From Dicyema japonicum (taxonomy: Eukaryota > Dicyemida > Rhombozoa > Dicyemidae), in the NCBI GenBank assembly GCA_011109175.1, contig RDEW01000034.1:242140-306139 (forward strand): a DNA stretch of 64,000 nt, read 5' to 3'. Shown piece by piece: positions 23,900 through 33,971 of the stretch (within the stretch, counting starts at the first letter, position 1; the number at the start of each line of letters is the position of its first letter). The notes beneath the pieces were generated by a model, which saw only the letters and a list, made by a program, of their open reading frames with translations, was not told where the DNA came from and did not search any database. The position numbers were made by a program, and so were the translations under genes.

Positions 23900-24197
23900 C
23901 CATTTTTAAATTTTCCATATTATTGGAAAATATTTTAATTATTATTCAACCAAACTTTAATTATTATTCAACCAAACTGCCAAGTGGCGCCAACTTTAGT
24001 TTGGTGCTATGTGACTACTTGAATTGAAGCTTTTTTGTTTTTTTTCCTTTTCTTCCTCTTTAGCTCCAAGAGATTGAATTGTTATCTCGTCATGTGGTTC
24101 ATCATCTATGTGGCTTCAGATATAATCCTAAGTAATACAAAAAAGGGACATTAGTCAACAACCATCGTGGTCAAAGAGCCACGGCTGCCGACCCCTG
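23900..24197 (-). mobile_element. hAT-like transposon end
   Basis: Reading inward from 24197 on the minus strand, the sequence begins CAGGGGTCGGCAGCCGTGGC, very like the widespread hAT terminal inverted repeat CAGGGGTCGGCAAC. The interior is A/T-rich with a 20-bp direct duplication at 23935-23978. The other terminus was not found. A related end occurs at 32711. It abuts the dynein pseudogene. Confidence 0.5.
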
Positions 24198-24222
24198 TCC
24201 TAAAGGATTACAAAAAAATAGA

Positions 24223-25580
24223 TAAACCAACTTTTATGGAATGCTGATTGGGGATCTCACTTCTAATGAGAGGCAGAAGATCATGACTATCTGCACAATC
24301 GATGTCCATACAAGGGATGCTGTAGAGAAATTTTATTCAGCAAAAAAGTTCATATTGGGCACTAACGAGTAGGTTGAGAATAGTCAAGTTTTCACGTGGC
24401 TGTGCCAACTCAGACACTGTGTGATGAAACCAAAAAGGACTGCTTCATTAAAATATGTGACGCCATCTTCAGATATTCCCATGAATACTTGGTTGTACTC
24501 CCAGAATGGTTATAACTCTACTAACTGATCGGTTGCATCCTTTAATAGCTGAAACAACTAAGGATTTGGAGAAGCTCATTGGAATTATGGCCTACATGTT
24601 CAACTGCTAGGAGAACATATGGATTGTAAGGTTCAAACTGTTTATGAATTAGTCCGCTGGTAATATTTACACATGACTGACTCAATCAGGGGTTGGAGAT
24701 GCTTTGTTGTGTTTAATAGAAAATCGGTGTAAGTATTATCAGTTGTGGTGAGGTTGATAATATTCAGGACATTAAGATAAGAAAGATATTCATTTTATGT
24801 GAAACTGGGTACTACCAACTATTGAGATATTTCTAACTATGAATTCTGTTATGCCGGGGTACTGAACTCCCGGAAAACTCGAAGGCTTTATTCAGCCATA
24901 TAGTTATCTGATTTTATGGCCATGTGTCATGTTGTCTCCGATTTTGAGATGAATTGTGAAATTGGTGAAGGCTTATCGGATGCGGAGTTTTGGCTCATTA
25001 GCTTAAAAATCTGTACAGTTTTGCAAGGAACTCATTTCCAAACAAGATCACTATAATTGGGACTTTGAGCCATCAAATAAGTCCTGGTTCTCTTAAAGAG
25101 CAGATTTACAACGACCGGAAGACCAGGTAGACTAAACATTAACATTTTAGGTTCTCATGAGAGCTTGAGGGACTTGAATATACCAAAGATAGTCACTGAT
25201 ATTTCCCATTTTTATTGGACTGATTAGAGATTTTTTCACTTCTATTGATGTCCACAGAAAAGGGAATTTAGAATTGTGAAGAACATTCGAAAGGCTACCC
25301 CTGACCTGAAATTACAACCTGAGGAAAACATTATATTAAAAGTTCATTTTGTCATAAATTGTAGGTCGTCCAATTGGTGGAACTGCTGGAGGTCTGTCAC
25401 TCTGTTTTTATCAGTGGAAATGCAGGGGTTAGTAATAGCATGACTTTGCAGATGTTTTTAAAGACACACAGGAATCTCAGATAGAAGGGACTCGCCGTGG
25501 ATCTTAATCCTAAGGTCGTCAGGAACGATGAACTCTACGGAGTATTAAACCTGGCAACGAGGAAATTATCTCAAGTATTC
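24223..25580 (+). pseudogene. Axonemal dynein heavy chain pseudogene, part 1 (AAA1-AAA2)
   Basis: Outer-arm beta-type dynein heavy chain (DNAH9/11/17-like), the ATP-driven motor of cilia. The frame opens with [20 protein letters not shown] (linker end). It then gives VFTWLCQLRH, CDAIFRYSHEYL, the AAA1 Walker B region (CF..FNR), the ELPENL-like stretch, DLNIPKIVTD, DLKLQPEEN and the AAA2 entry GNAG, ending at VDLNPKVVRNDELYGVLN near 25560. The AAA1 P-loop (GPAGTGKTE) is deleted near 24535, and the AAA2 Walker A lysine is replaced (GNAGVSNS). More than ten stops or shifts show decay. A 23-nt intron persists at 25342-25364 (...LK|V.QLVELLE), so this is a DNA-level copy, not a processed one. It continues at 33972 after a large insertion. 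Confidence 0.9.
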
Positions 25581-25639
25581 AAAATTATGGTTATTTTACG
25601 TGATGCTGTCTGGTTCTTGGTGAATAAAATTGTATTGGT

Positions 25640-26515
25640 GTGCATAATGCCTATCCCTGAAATCTACTGAGCATCAACAATCAACTCCCTAAATCCACCG
25701 AGTATCATCCCTCAATATCTTCTGAGTCATGCCTCGTCCTTTGCAGGGAAGTTCCCCGTACCCTGCCACTGTTAACTCTCCTGCTAATTGTCCACCAGCC
25801 ACGGATCCCGAAACAATTTTGCGCCTTCCGCACCGGGATTTGATCGAGATGGTCACGAAGAAGAGTCTCTCGCTGCCGCCATGAGGACCAACATTCGTTC
25901 TTTTATGGGAGGAACTCATATCCCCAGTTGCCCCACATCTACTAACCATACGCGGGAGACACATAATCCGAACAAGGAAGTGAAAGTGCTCCGTCTCAAG
26001 AGAACTGTTCTTACGCAGTTAATCGAAGGTGGTACCCGCGCAGTCATCAGGGTATTTTTTTCAAGTGAACTTATAAAACCGACTCCCGGAGTCTACAACA
26101 TTTTGCTGAACAAGCACTCTCTGCCACCCCACAGCCAACTCCAATTGCTCCTCCAGCCGAATTGAGTCCCCATGAATGCATCAACGATGAGGTTCTCCTC
26201 GCAATACGGAACAGTGGCGTGCTAGACCGAATGAGACCTGGCCATCTGAAAGATCTAAATCTTTGTCAGAATGTGACCAGGAACTTCGTCCTAAGAATTC
26301 AATTACCTACTTATGAACCGGATTCTGTCTGGAGTACTTCCTGAAGTTGTCCGCCATGTTCTGTTCTTTACCAACTTGATAGCCTTAAATAAGAAGGGCG
26401 AAGGAGTACGACCGGATGTGGTTGGGTTTATCTCCATAAGGCTGGCTGTTAAAATTGTTTCAGACATTCTATTCCACTCGTCACACAAGATACTCCCTTT
26501 AGGATTCTGAGGTGA
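25640..26515 (+). pseudogene. Family A retroelement, N-terminal half
   Basis: Frames at 25788-26165 and 26162-26510 read GGTRAVIRVFFSSELIKPTP, GVYNILLNKHSLPP, ECINDEVLLAIRNSG, LDRMRPGHLKDL and RILSGVLPEV...VRP. This is the part before and into RT block 1 of family A (the 'AGGLDGLRPQHL' and 'KK.GGVRPI' motifs). It starts right at the break in the dynein pseudogene and has the same orientation as the family A C-terminal half at 32340-33900, so the two may once have been a single insertion. Confidence 0.65.
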
Positions 26516-26669
26516 TAAATTTAGCCGTCAGTTGCTGGATTGGAATTAAATTGCAGTAAATACGAAATCTACAATTGTGGACATATATAAAAGATGCATT
26601 AACATGCTTTGTCATCTTTCGCGAATTTACTAGCTGGAAGTATTTCCACGCCCTATAAAGTATTTCCAC

Positions 26670-26906
26670 CTAATATGGATATTCATCAACCAGACAAAAA
26701 TATCCTTCACGAAGAAATTGAAAATCTCGGGGATCACCTCTGACATAAACATGTCCTATTTTCTCACTTAGAAGCATCTCCGGCAGCTGGTCGAGAAATC
26801 TAGGTATAATCAAATGTATTTTTGGTGGCACTAAGACTTTTTTTAAGGATTGAAATTTTTCTACAAACAATTCATTGAGCCATTTGTAGCTATGCTTGTA
26901 TGTCAT
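26670..26906 (-). CDS. Unrecognised 78-codon frame
   Basis: ATG at 26906 to stop at 26670. The product contains KWLNELFVEKFQSLKKVL, PPKIHLIIPRFLDQLPEM and GDPRDFQFLREGYFCLVDE. It has a protein-like residue balance, unlike chance A/T frames. No family is recognised with confidence. It could be an exon of a decayed gene or element. Confidence 0.3.
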   Translation of the reverse strand: MTYKHSYKWLNELFVEKFQSLKKVLVPPKIHLIIPRFLDQLPEMLLSEKIGHVYVRGDPRDFQFLREGYFCLVDEYPY

Positions 26907-26909
26907 GGG

Positions 26910-27969
26910 GAATCAACCTGTCATTGACGAATGAGCAAAAAATCATTGACATTTAGTTTTTGACAGCCATTACTATTAATAATTTCGAGAAACTAGAAAA
27001 ACTATTCGCCTAATCACTTGAAGACCTTATCCGACGAAATAAATTTGGCTTCCTGTGCAGGCAGGGCAACTCCCACAGTACACATCCATGACGTGTTTAT
27101 GAGAAGGGTATACATCACCCCTCTCCGATTTCTATTCCCCAAATCATCTTGCACACAGTTAAGTTGCGTTGGGTCCTAGAAGGCGCACAAGGAGAAAATG
27201 AGAAATTTGATTGAGGCCTTCGAGATCTAGCGATTCTGTAACTCTCCATACCTTAAATAGCCGATTCATGATTGATAGATGAACTGCAAACCCCATTCAA
27301 TAGTGACGGCTGTCGAGTAGTAGTAGTGTCAGCCAGTAATTTATGTAACTTACACCCTGATACACTTTCGCTCTCGCATCTTGCAAGCGCCATAGGCGGA
27401 ACCCTAAGTATTAATGTGTTTATGGGTAAGGCGGGAGTGCATTTAACTAGCCTCTAATGCTCAATTCATTAATTTAATGATGGAAGATTATTCCTGGAAA
27501 TGTCACCTAAAAAATTATTTGTGACACTCTTTACGTCTTACAGACAACAATATACAAGGAACCTAAGACTACGATTAATGATGTGACAATCCATTTTACA
27601 GCTACAGAAATCATTAATCCAAGGAAGAAATCCAAGTTAGAACATCTGCCTGTGCCGACCAAATTCATTTTCCAAATAGTCCATTACAGGCCTTATCTTT
27701 AGAAAGAGGTAGCAAGTAGGTCCGTCCTCTGCCATTTTTATCACACGTCTTACTTCGCGGACATCACTTCATTTTTAGGCAAAGAATTTTCATAATGGTA
27801 ACCTTCACCAGTGGAGTTGGTCAGGGAGAAGGCATGAAGGTCCTTTTCAACAACTATGTCGTGCTAGAAGGACTCCGGTTTACGAGAATTGACCTTTGTT
27901 AAAGAGTCCATCGGGTTAGACCTCACGGCAGTAAGATCCGATATCATCAGACGTTACTTTCAGCCAAGA
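26910..27969. other. No gene recognised; one LINE fragment at 27715-27825
   Basis: The 27715-27825 piece pairs with 16740-16860. The rest is unassigned. Confidence 0.4.
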
Positions 27970-30139
27970 GGGCCTAGTATCCTATTATTGTAGACAATCT
28001 TATTTTTATATAGATACTGGGATCAACAACAACAACACCAGAGATCACGATCACACAAACTAACTAATCACGTGATACCAGCACGCTCTAGCAAATGCCT
28101 CATCTTGGCCCGATGCTTCTCCCTCGTCCCCGCACAAGCACGTATCGGTCGAGTGACTAGACCTTCGCAGTCACGACGGCGCGATCCGTGGTTCATTCTT
28201 ATCAAGGCTTCAAGAGGCATTGGTGGCTGGAGTTCTCCAGAAATCTAGCGTTCAGTGACTTTGGAGGCTCTTCTTTCGGCTAGTTTCGATCTTCAAGACA
28301 TTCGTCTAAGAGATGAGTGTACCCATATATCGCATTCATAAGAGATGCATGGTTCAATAAATTGTTTATATACAGTTCCCAAAACAGAATGCTTTCCGAT
28401 CTTCTATAAGCCTGTGAGGCATTTCAGAACAATAGTTTTTTTTCGCATTTCGTAATTACGCTTTTAACATGGACAAGAATGACATATGCATGTCAAAAGT
28501 CACCCCAAAGATCCTTGGGATTTTCTATAAGGAATAGCTTCATTGTTTGCCTTTAGTTCGACCGTCCGTATTCCCAGTCTCTTGTCTGAAGTAAATAGGG
28601 TTGTGACAGACTTTTCACTGATAGTAGTTAGGCGATTCTTCGATAGCCATTTGTCAAGCCGGTCCAGATTTTCTTGCAATTTCAAAATGGCAATCTGGAT
28701 GTCTGATCGCGTGAGGCAATGACGATGTCATCGGCATAAGTTAGAATAATATTATTTTTGGAGTCTGGAGTGAAAGTCCGCCATGAATAGGTTGAATAAA
28801 ACTGAAGACAAAGGGAATCCTTGGGGAATTCCGTTAGGGAGAAGCCGTGAAGTAGACCTTGACTGGCCAATGCAGACGCGTCCCCTCCGATTACTAAGGA
28901 AGTTAGCTAGCCAGAGTTTGAGCTTTCCAGGGATCTTAGGTAAATTTTCCAAGTAAGAATCCGCCTTGACAGAGAGTCGAAAGCCTTGTGGATGTCTATG
29001 GAGCAAAGTATAATCTTCATGTGTCCCGGTCTGTGCGAGAAACCATATCGTAAAATTAGTCAATGCAGATAAGTGGGTCGAAGTAGACCTTTCCTTTTTA
29101 AAACCATGTTGAAATGACAAATCCAGAGGAAATTGATTTTCGCAAGAACCAGCCTTTCCAGAATTTTCGACACCGAGCACAATAACGCGAGCGGTCTGTA
29201 TGAAGCTGGGTCCTTCTTCATTTTACCGGGTTTCTAAATTGGACGTAAGTGGGCCAACTTCCATAATGCTGGAATACAATTTTTGTTAATGGAGTGATTG
29301 AATATCTTCGTTAATGCAGCGATTCCATAGTCTCCAGATTCTTTAGGAGGATCATTGGGATCTCATCCAGTCCGTTAGAATAGGCTGTTTTAATGGCTTT
29401 CAATGTATATCTCACGTCGTTTTCAGTGAAGTGAATCGTTTCCGGTTACTTTTTCGGTTTACTGAGATGTTTCGGGGTACATCCGACTTCTTATGGTCTT
29501 TATGGGATATTTTCACATAGTATTTTATTAGGTTGTTTAAGTCCTTTTGGCTATGGTTCACATCGGACGATCTTTCATCCCTCTCGAGGCGTCTCGGATG
29601 GTCTTCCAAATTACAGTAGTGGGTCTATTTCTATTCAACGAGGACAACACATGCTTCCATCTTGATATTTGTGCTCTTGCCTCCTGTTTTTTAGTTCATT
29701 GTTCAAAGCCTTCAAGTCTAGATTTATCCTCAGAAGTTAATCGGTCAGACTTTTTGAGTTTGTTTCTTTCCTTGGTTAATGTCGACCTGCCATATCCCCT
29801 GGTGTATTTTAGGTGGTGTTTAGGTACAGATAGTGATCTCGCGTCCAAGATAGTGCGGTTTACATAAGCGACTACTTTGTCCATGGAAGTAATACCATCC
29901 AGGTGCTGCAGTAGATTGTCAGTAAGTGTACGGTAATGTGTCCAATCTGCCCGTTTATCTTGCCTCTTACTCCATTGATATTCAGTTGAAGAACCGTGGT
30001 CCGTTTCTTGCGGTTGACTAAGGGTTCCTTTCGGGTAGATGAGGATGATAGAGCATGCCGCCGGGAAACAGTTTCCTCGGAGGTGGATGTCTAATGGTGC
30101 TCTTTGGAAGAGCATTAGGTGCTCTCTGGGAGTTACCAA
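27970..30139 (-). pseudogene. Family J (jockey/CR1-like) LINE, RT-bearing copy
   Basis: Read from 30139 to 27970. The linker (HYRTLTDNLLQHLDG...RSLSVPKHHLKYTRGYGR) is followed by the RT with GFKKERSTSTHLSALTNF, then GIPQGFPLSSVLFNLFM, then LTYADDIVIASRD (YADD catalytic motif near 28720), then RLDKWLSKNRL. The C-terminal part runs to a 3' end with CACGTGATTAGTTAGTTT at about 28060. At least four frame changes and several stops. The endonuclease domain is not present upstream of 30139. Length is close to 2.2 kb of the roughly 4 kb expected. Confidence 0.8.
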
Positions 30140-30190
30140 AATTTACAGAATCGGTGAACCACATAACGCCACTCTACTGAAAAACTTAAT
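30110..30190 (-). repeat. Short dispersed repeat (SINE-like 2), copy 1
   Basis: On the minus strand AGAGTGGCGTTATGTG.TTCACC...ACTCCCAGAG recurs at 32064-31960 and 57408-57290, giving three copies in the same relative order. No coding frame. Confidence 0.45.
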
Positions 30191-30286
30191 AAATTTGACT
30201 TTTTGGAGTTATTTAATGTTATTTATTTTATATATTTAAATAAAATTTAGTGTTAACTTTTTAAATTAAAATTAGTTTTATTGTCA

Positions 30287-31782
30287 TTAAATGCTTTCTA
30301 TCGTTTCTTTAATGATTAAAATAGCTTCCAATAATTGCTCCTCTGTAATAGTCAATGCCGGTGTAAATCTAATTTTATCCACGTGGGTCGTTTTTGTGAG
30401 AATTCCATTTATCATTAATTTCCTGCAAATTTCATCTGCGTTGTATTCTATGAATTAAGCGGACATTTCGACTTTCATCGATCACGATTCCATTAAGAAG
30501 ACCTTTGCCACGGACAGTTTTTATATATTTTGGGTCGATCTTGTTCATTTCCCGTCTAAAATTTGTCCGAGGTATTCAGCTTTCTCAGCGAGGTTTTCTT
30601 CTTCGATGACCTAACAAAAATAGTGATCACATCTACCTTCAAAGCTTCTAAGGAAACTTTACATGCTAAAGGATTCCCCCCAAATGTGGATCCATGAGTC
30701 CCGGGTTTCAAGGTCAGCATTATTTCGTCATCGGCTAGAACACACGATACCTATTTGAAGGTTATAGACGAGGAAATTACTGGTAAAAATCCACCAGCCA
30801 GGGATTTCCCCAAAATGAGAATATCTGGTCTCACTTTCTCATGGTCAACGCAGATTCGCCAAAATTTTGTCAAATTCAAAATACTTGCCAGTTCTCCCAA
30901 GTCCAGTTTGGACTTCGTCCGCGATAAATAAGACGTTGTTCCTTTTCGTTATTTCCCGTACTCCTTTGAGATACCCTACTCGAGGGAGTCACGATTCCAG
31001 CTTCTCCCTGAATAGGCTCAACCATAAATGCGCACACATATGGATCTCTGCAAGCTCTCTACCAAATAAAATGTCCCCGAGTACTTCTAAGCTTTCCAAG
31101 TCGTCGTAGGGGATCATAACATTTCCAGGTATATAAGGACCGAACTCTTCATAGCACACAGGATCGCTAGATGAAGATAAAGCTGCTAAGGTCCTCCCCC
31201 AAAAATTATTTAAAGTGAAAATTATTTTGGCTTTATCCTTCGGTATTTTTTTGATTTGATACCCCCATTTTTTAGCCAATTTGCAAGCGGTTTCTCCTCC
31301 CTCACTTCCTGGATAATGATTTGGGTCAAATACCTGAATTCATAGGCAAAACCTTGTCATAACCAAACAAGTTGGTTATGTATTCCGAATATTCTGAATA
31401 AATGTTGTTATGAAAGGCACGAGATGTGAGAGTGAGAGTATTCGCTTGCTCAGTTATCGCCTTCACCAACCGAGGGTGGCAGTGTCCTTGATTCATGGCG
31501 CCGTATCCACACAGGAAGTCGTAATATTGCTTCCCAAACGTGTCCCATACATAAGGCCCTGCAGTGATAATTGGAGAGGACCTTTTCCCTCCTTAATTAC
31601 TACTCGTTGTGGAGCATAATTGTGAGCAATATATTTATCTACCATTTGAATCAGATGTGTGTCCTCTTTGTAGATTATTCCGTTTCTCACAGAAGAGACT
31701 GTTTGAAACGAATTAATTTACCCTTTTTCGAAAATTTCCTTAAAAAACACATTTGCTTCAGCTCGGATAATAAAACCAACAT
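30287..31782 (-). CDS. OAT: Ornithine aminotransferase, nine exons, probably disabled
   Basis: PLP enzyme transferring the delta-amino group of ornithine to 2-oxoglutarate, normally in mitochondria. ATG at 31782, TAA at 30289-30287, AATAAA at 30282-30277. The first 25 residues are Lys/Arg-rich, like a targeting peptide. Exons: 31782-31722, 31698-31582, 31558-31334, 31308-31085, 31058-30885, 30859-30781, 30750-30637, 30610-30473, 30447-30287. Introns are 23, 23, 25, 26, 25, 30, 26 and 25 nt. Motifs: [77 protein letters not shown] (PLP lysine), [10 protein letters not shown]. About 430 aa, the family length. Lesions: an extra base near 30980, a missing base near 30558, and intron 5 ending TG instead of AG at 30860. 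It is a young pseudogene, or a functional gene with assembly errors. Confidence 0.9.
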
Positions 31783-31959
31783 AATTTGCTTTAAATAGGC
31801 CGAACCGAGAATGTGTCTATTAAATAATATATCCATAACTTTCCTAGAATTAATTGTTTTTACACAGAAATTGTGATATTTATACGAAATCCAGTTTCCG
31901 TGGTCGCAGAAGCAGGCATCTTCCAATATTAAACAAAAATCCATCTAGAATCGGCAAAA

Positions 31960-32064
31960 GGGAGTTAAACATCAAGGAATCTCTTCAATTGAGTGGCGGA
32001 AAACAAATGATCGTTTTACACTGGGAGTATCTGAGACTGGTGGATCCCATAACACCACTCTAGT
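31960..32064 (-). repeat. Short dispersed repeat (SINE-like 2), copy 2
   Basis: Shares AGAGTGGTGTTATG.GATCCACC and ACTCCCAGTG with copies at 30190 and 57408. Confidence 0.45.
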
Positions 32065-32339
32065 AGAATGAGGGGAGATATGGAACTGAGCATACACAAG
32101 CACGTTACGGAGGTATAACCGGATCCATGTAGTTGAACAGGAACGCTCCTCGGTTTACGGATTAGAGATTCCAGAGGCACTGGAGAGAAAACCTTCCTAG
32201 AAGTCAATCTCCCTTAAACTCTGAATTCCCTTTTCTGGTTAGCTTTAGTCTCCACAAAAATGCCCAATGGACCCTATGAGGCGTATGTGTATGGAATGCA
32301 TAGTTATATGTACGACTTGTCGACGGTCTAAGTATATAT

Positions 32340-32710
32340 GTGTTTTGGCCTACACCCCTCTCTGCAGGAAGAGTGCAGCAGATCTGCCAGATATATGGCT
32401 TTGAACGAAGTCGTTAGGTGAGCTTTGGACGCCGCTGGACACCTTCCATGCTCGAACCAGTCGATCTTTGCAGCCGTGACGGATAACGACCAGATGGGAT
32501 GACCATCTTCCCCTTTGAAGCCAGGAAACCTCTTGTCTGTGACGTCTTCCCTTTGCAACCTATCCAGAGCCTGTTCTGCCGTTGAGAAAGCCGAGAGGTT
32601 GAAACGGGAAATATACGCGGTCCTACCCAAGGATTTTTTATTGGTCCATTCGTCGTTGAAACGTCTGGTTCCCTTGGCCTGCGACACTGGAATTCTTGAG
32701 TCTTCTAGGG
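32340..32710 (+). pseudogene. Family A retroelement, C-terminal part before hAT insertion
   Basis: Across frames reads ARHMALNEVV.RALDAAGH, the DGKRPDG-like region, FPFEA.KPLV and VVETSGSLGL, and breaks off at SLLG exactly where a 1.06-kb insert begins. The reading resumes at 33775 (NRISARTRDPREFNWLFERI). Confidence 0.65.
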
Positions 32711-33774
32711 CAGGAGTCGGCAACTGTGGCTTGAGTTTTTTATGTGACTCTTATTGAAATTGATTACTTACATCCCATTAAAAACATTCTCAAGATAGTG
32801 TTCTTCTTCCAAAATGTTTTTTATTTATTTAAATTATTACATATTTTTGAATATTTTTATTGAAGAAATTTTACTCGCTTAATCACAAATTATGTTTGAC
32901 TCTTCAGTAAAGTGTTTAATTAAAAAAATAAGTAAAAAACGGATAGAAAACATCTTTATAAACTTCAATGGACTGAGATTTTTTGCCATCATATCAGATG
33001 ACTTTCCATAATGTCTTTTTTGCCACGGAAAATTCAACCAGAAGAAAAAGTCAAATCTGGAGAGACACTAATTCAAAGCACGGTAATTTTTCAAGAAAAT
33101 ATCCAATGTTAAAATTGAAACTTCAACATTTAATTATTGGAAACAGTCTGCCAGGACTTATAATATCGGAAGCTTCATCGTCAGTCATGAGATTGCAAAA
33201 TTTAGAATATCATTCGCGGATGGTGAATACATCAAATCTTGTTTTCTAAAATAGTCACAACAATTATTTCAAAATTGTACGAATAAAACAGATTTTAAAT
33301 CAAATTAAAAAATACATAGTTATCTGCAAAACAATTGCGAATTGTCTTAATAAGATATCATGTGGCGAGTCAAATTACTGATGTTAATTTGTAATCTTGT
33401 CTTAAGTTCAAAATGACAAGTCACAAGCCAGACATAACATTATTGGCGAAGGAAATGCAGGGTCAATTATCTCATTAATTTGATTAAATATAATTGTCAA
33501 CGTCCGTATGTGGAACTCAACAAAAACCAATCAAAATAAAAATTAGTTATCAAGATAATTCAGATTTTTCTAGTTGAATGTTGTAATTTTTAGTTAAAAT
33601 CGGTAATATTTTCAAAACATAAAATAGCAAAAAACCAGTCAATATGAATAGAGTGTCATTTTAATTAAATTTTATTATTCATAATTAACAAAAAACTTTA
33701 TTAATATTTAAAAATAATAAAAAATGAAGACTTACCTATGACACATATTCTCAAATTATTACGAATTTTCCCTA
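32711..33774 (+). mobile_element. hAT-like insertion in family A copy
   Basis: Starts CAGGAGTCGGCAACTGTGGC, a hAT-type terminal repeat, and is about 75% A/T with no transposase frame. The family A reading frame is continuous across the insert. The 8 bases before it (TTCTAGGG) and the last 8 bases (CTCTAGGG, 33767-33774) are 7/8 identical, as expected for a hAT target-site duplication. The right terminal repeat has decayed or is missing. Non-autonomous. Confidence 0.6.
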
Positions 33775-33900
33775 GACTCTAGGGAATCGGATTTCTGCAC
33801 GAACAAGAGATCCCCGTGAGTTCAACTGGTTATTTGAGCGAATCTCGCTCGCCATCCTGAGAGGGAATAGTCACCAGATCAGGACGCCCGTTTGACTTTT
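33775..33900 (+). pseudogene. Family A retroelement, 3' end after hAT insertion
   Basis: Reads NRISARTRDPREF, then NWLFERISLAILRGNSHQI and a stop. Continuation of 32340-32710. Confidence 0.65.
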
Positions 33901-33971
33901 GTTCATTCTATTTTGTCATTAGTAAAATTTTGTTTTAAAATTTATCAAATTCAAGCAGAAACGCCGTAAAT

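Noticed and set aside
30867-31109. Plus-strand 80-codon frame
   Set aside because: Antisense shadow of OAT exons 4-5.
31493-31690. A 65-codon independent gene on the minus strand
   Set aside because: It is OAT exon 2 read through its intron, and its first codon is GTG.
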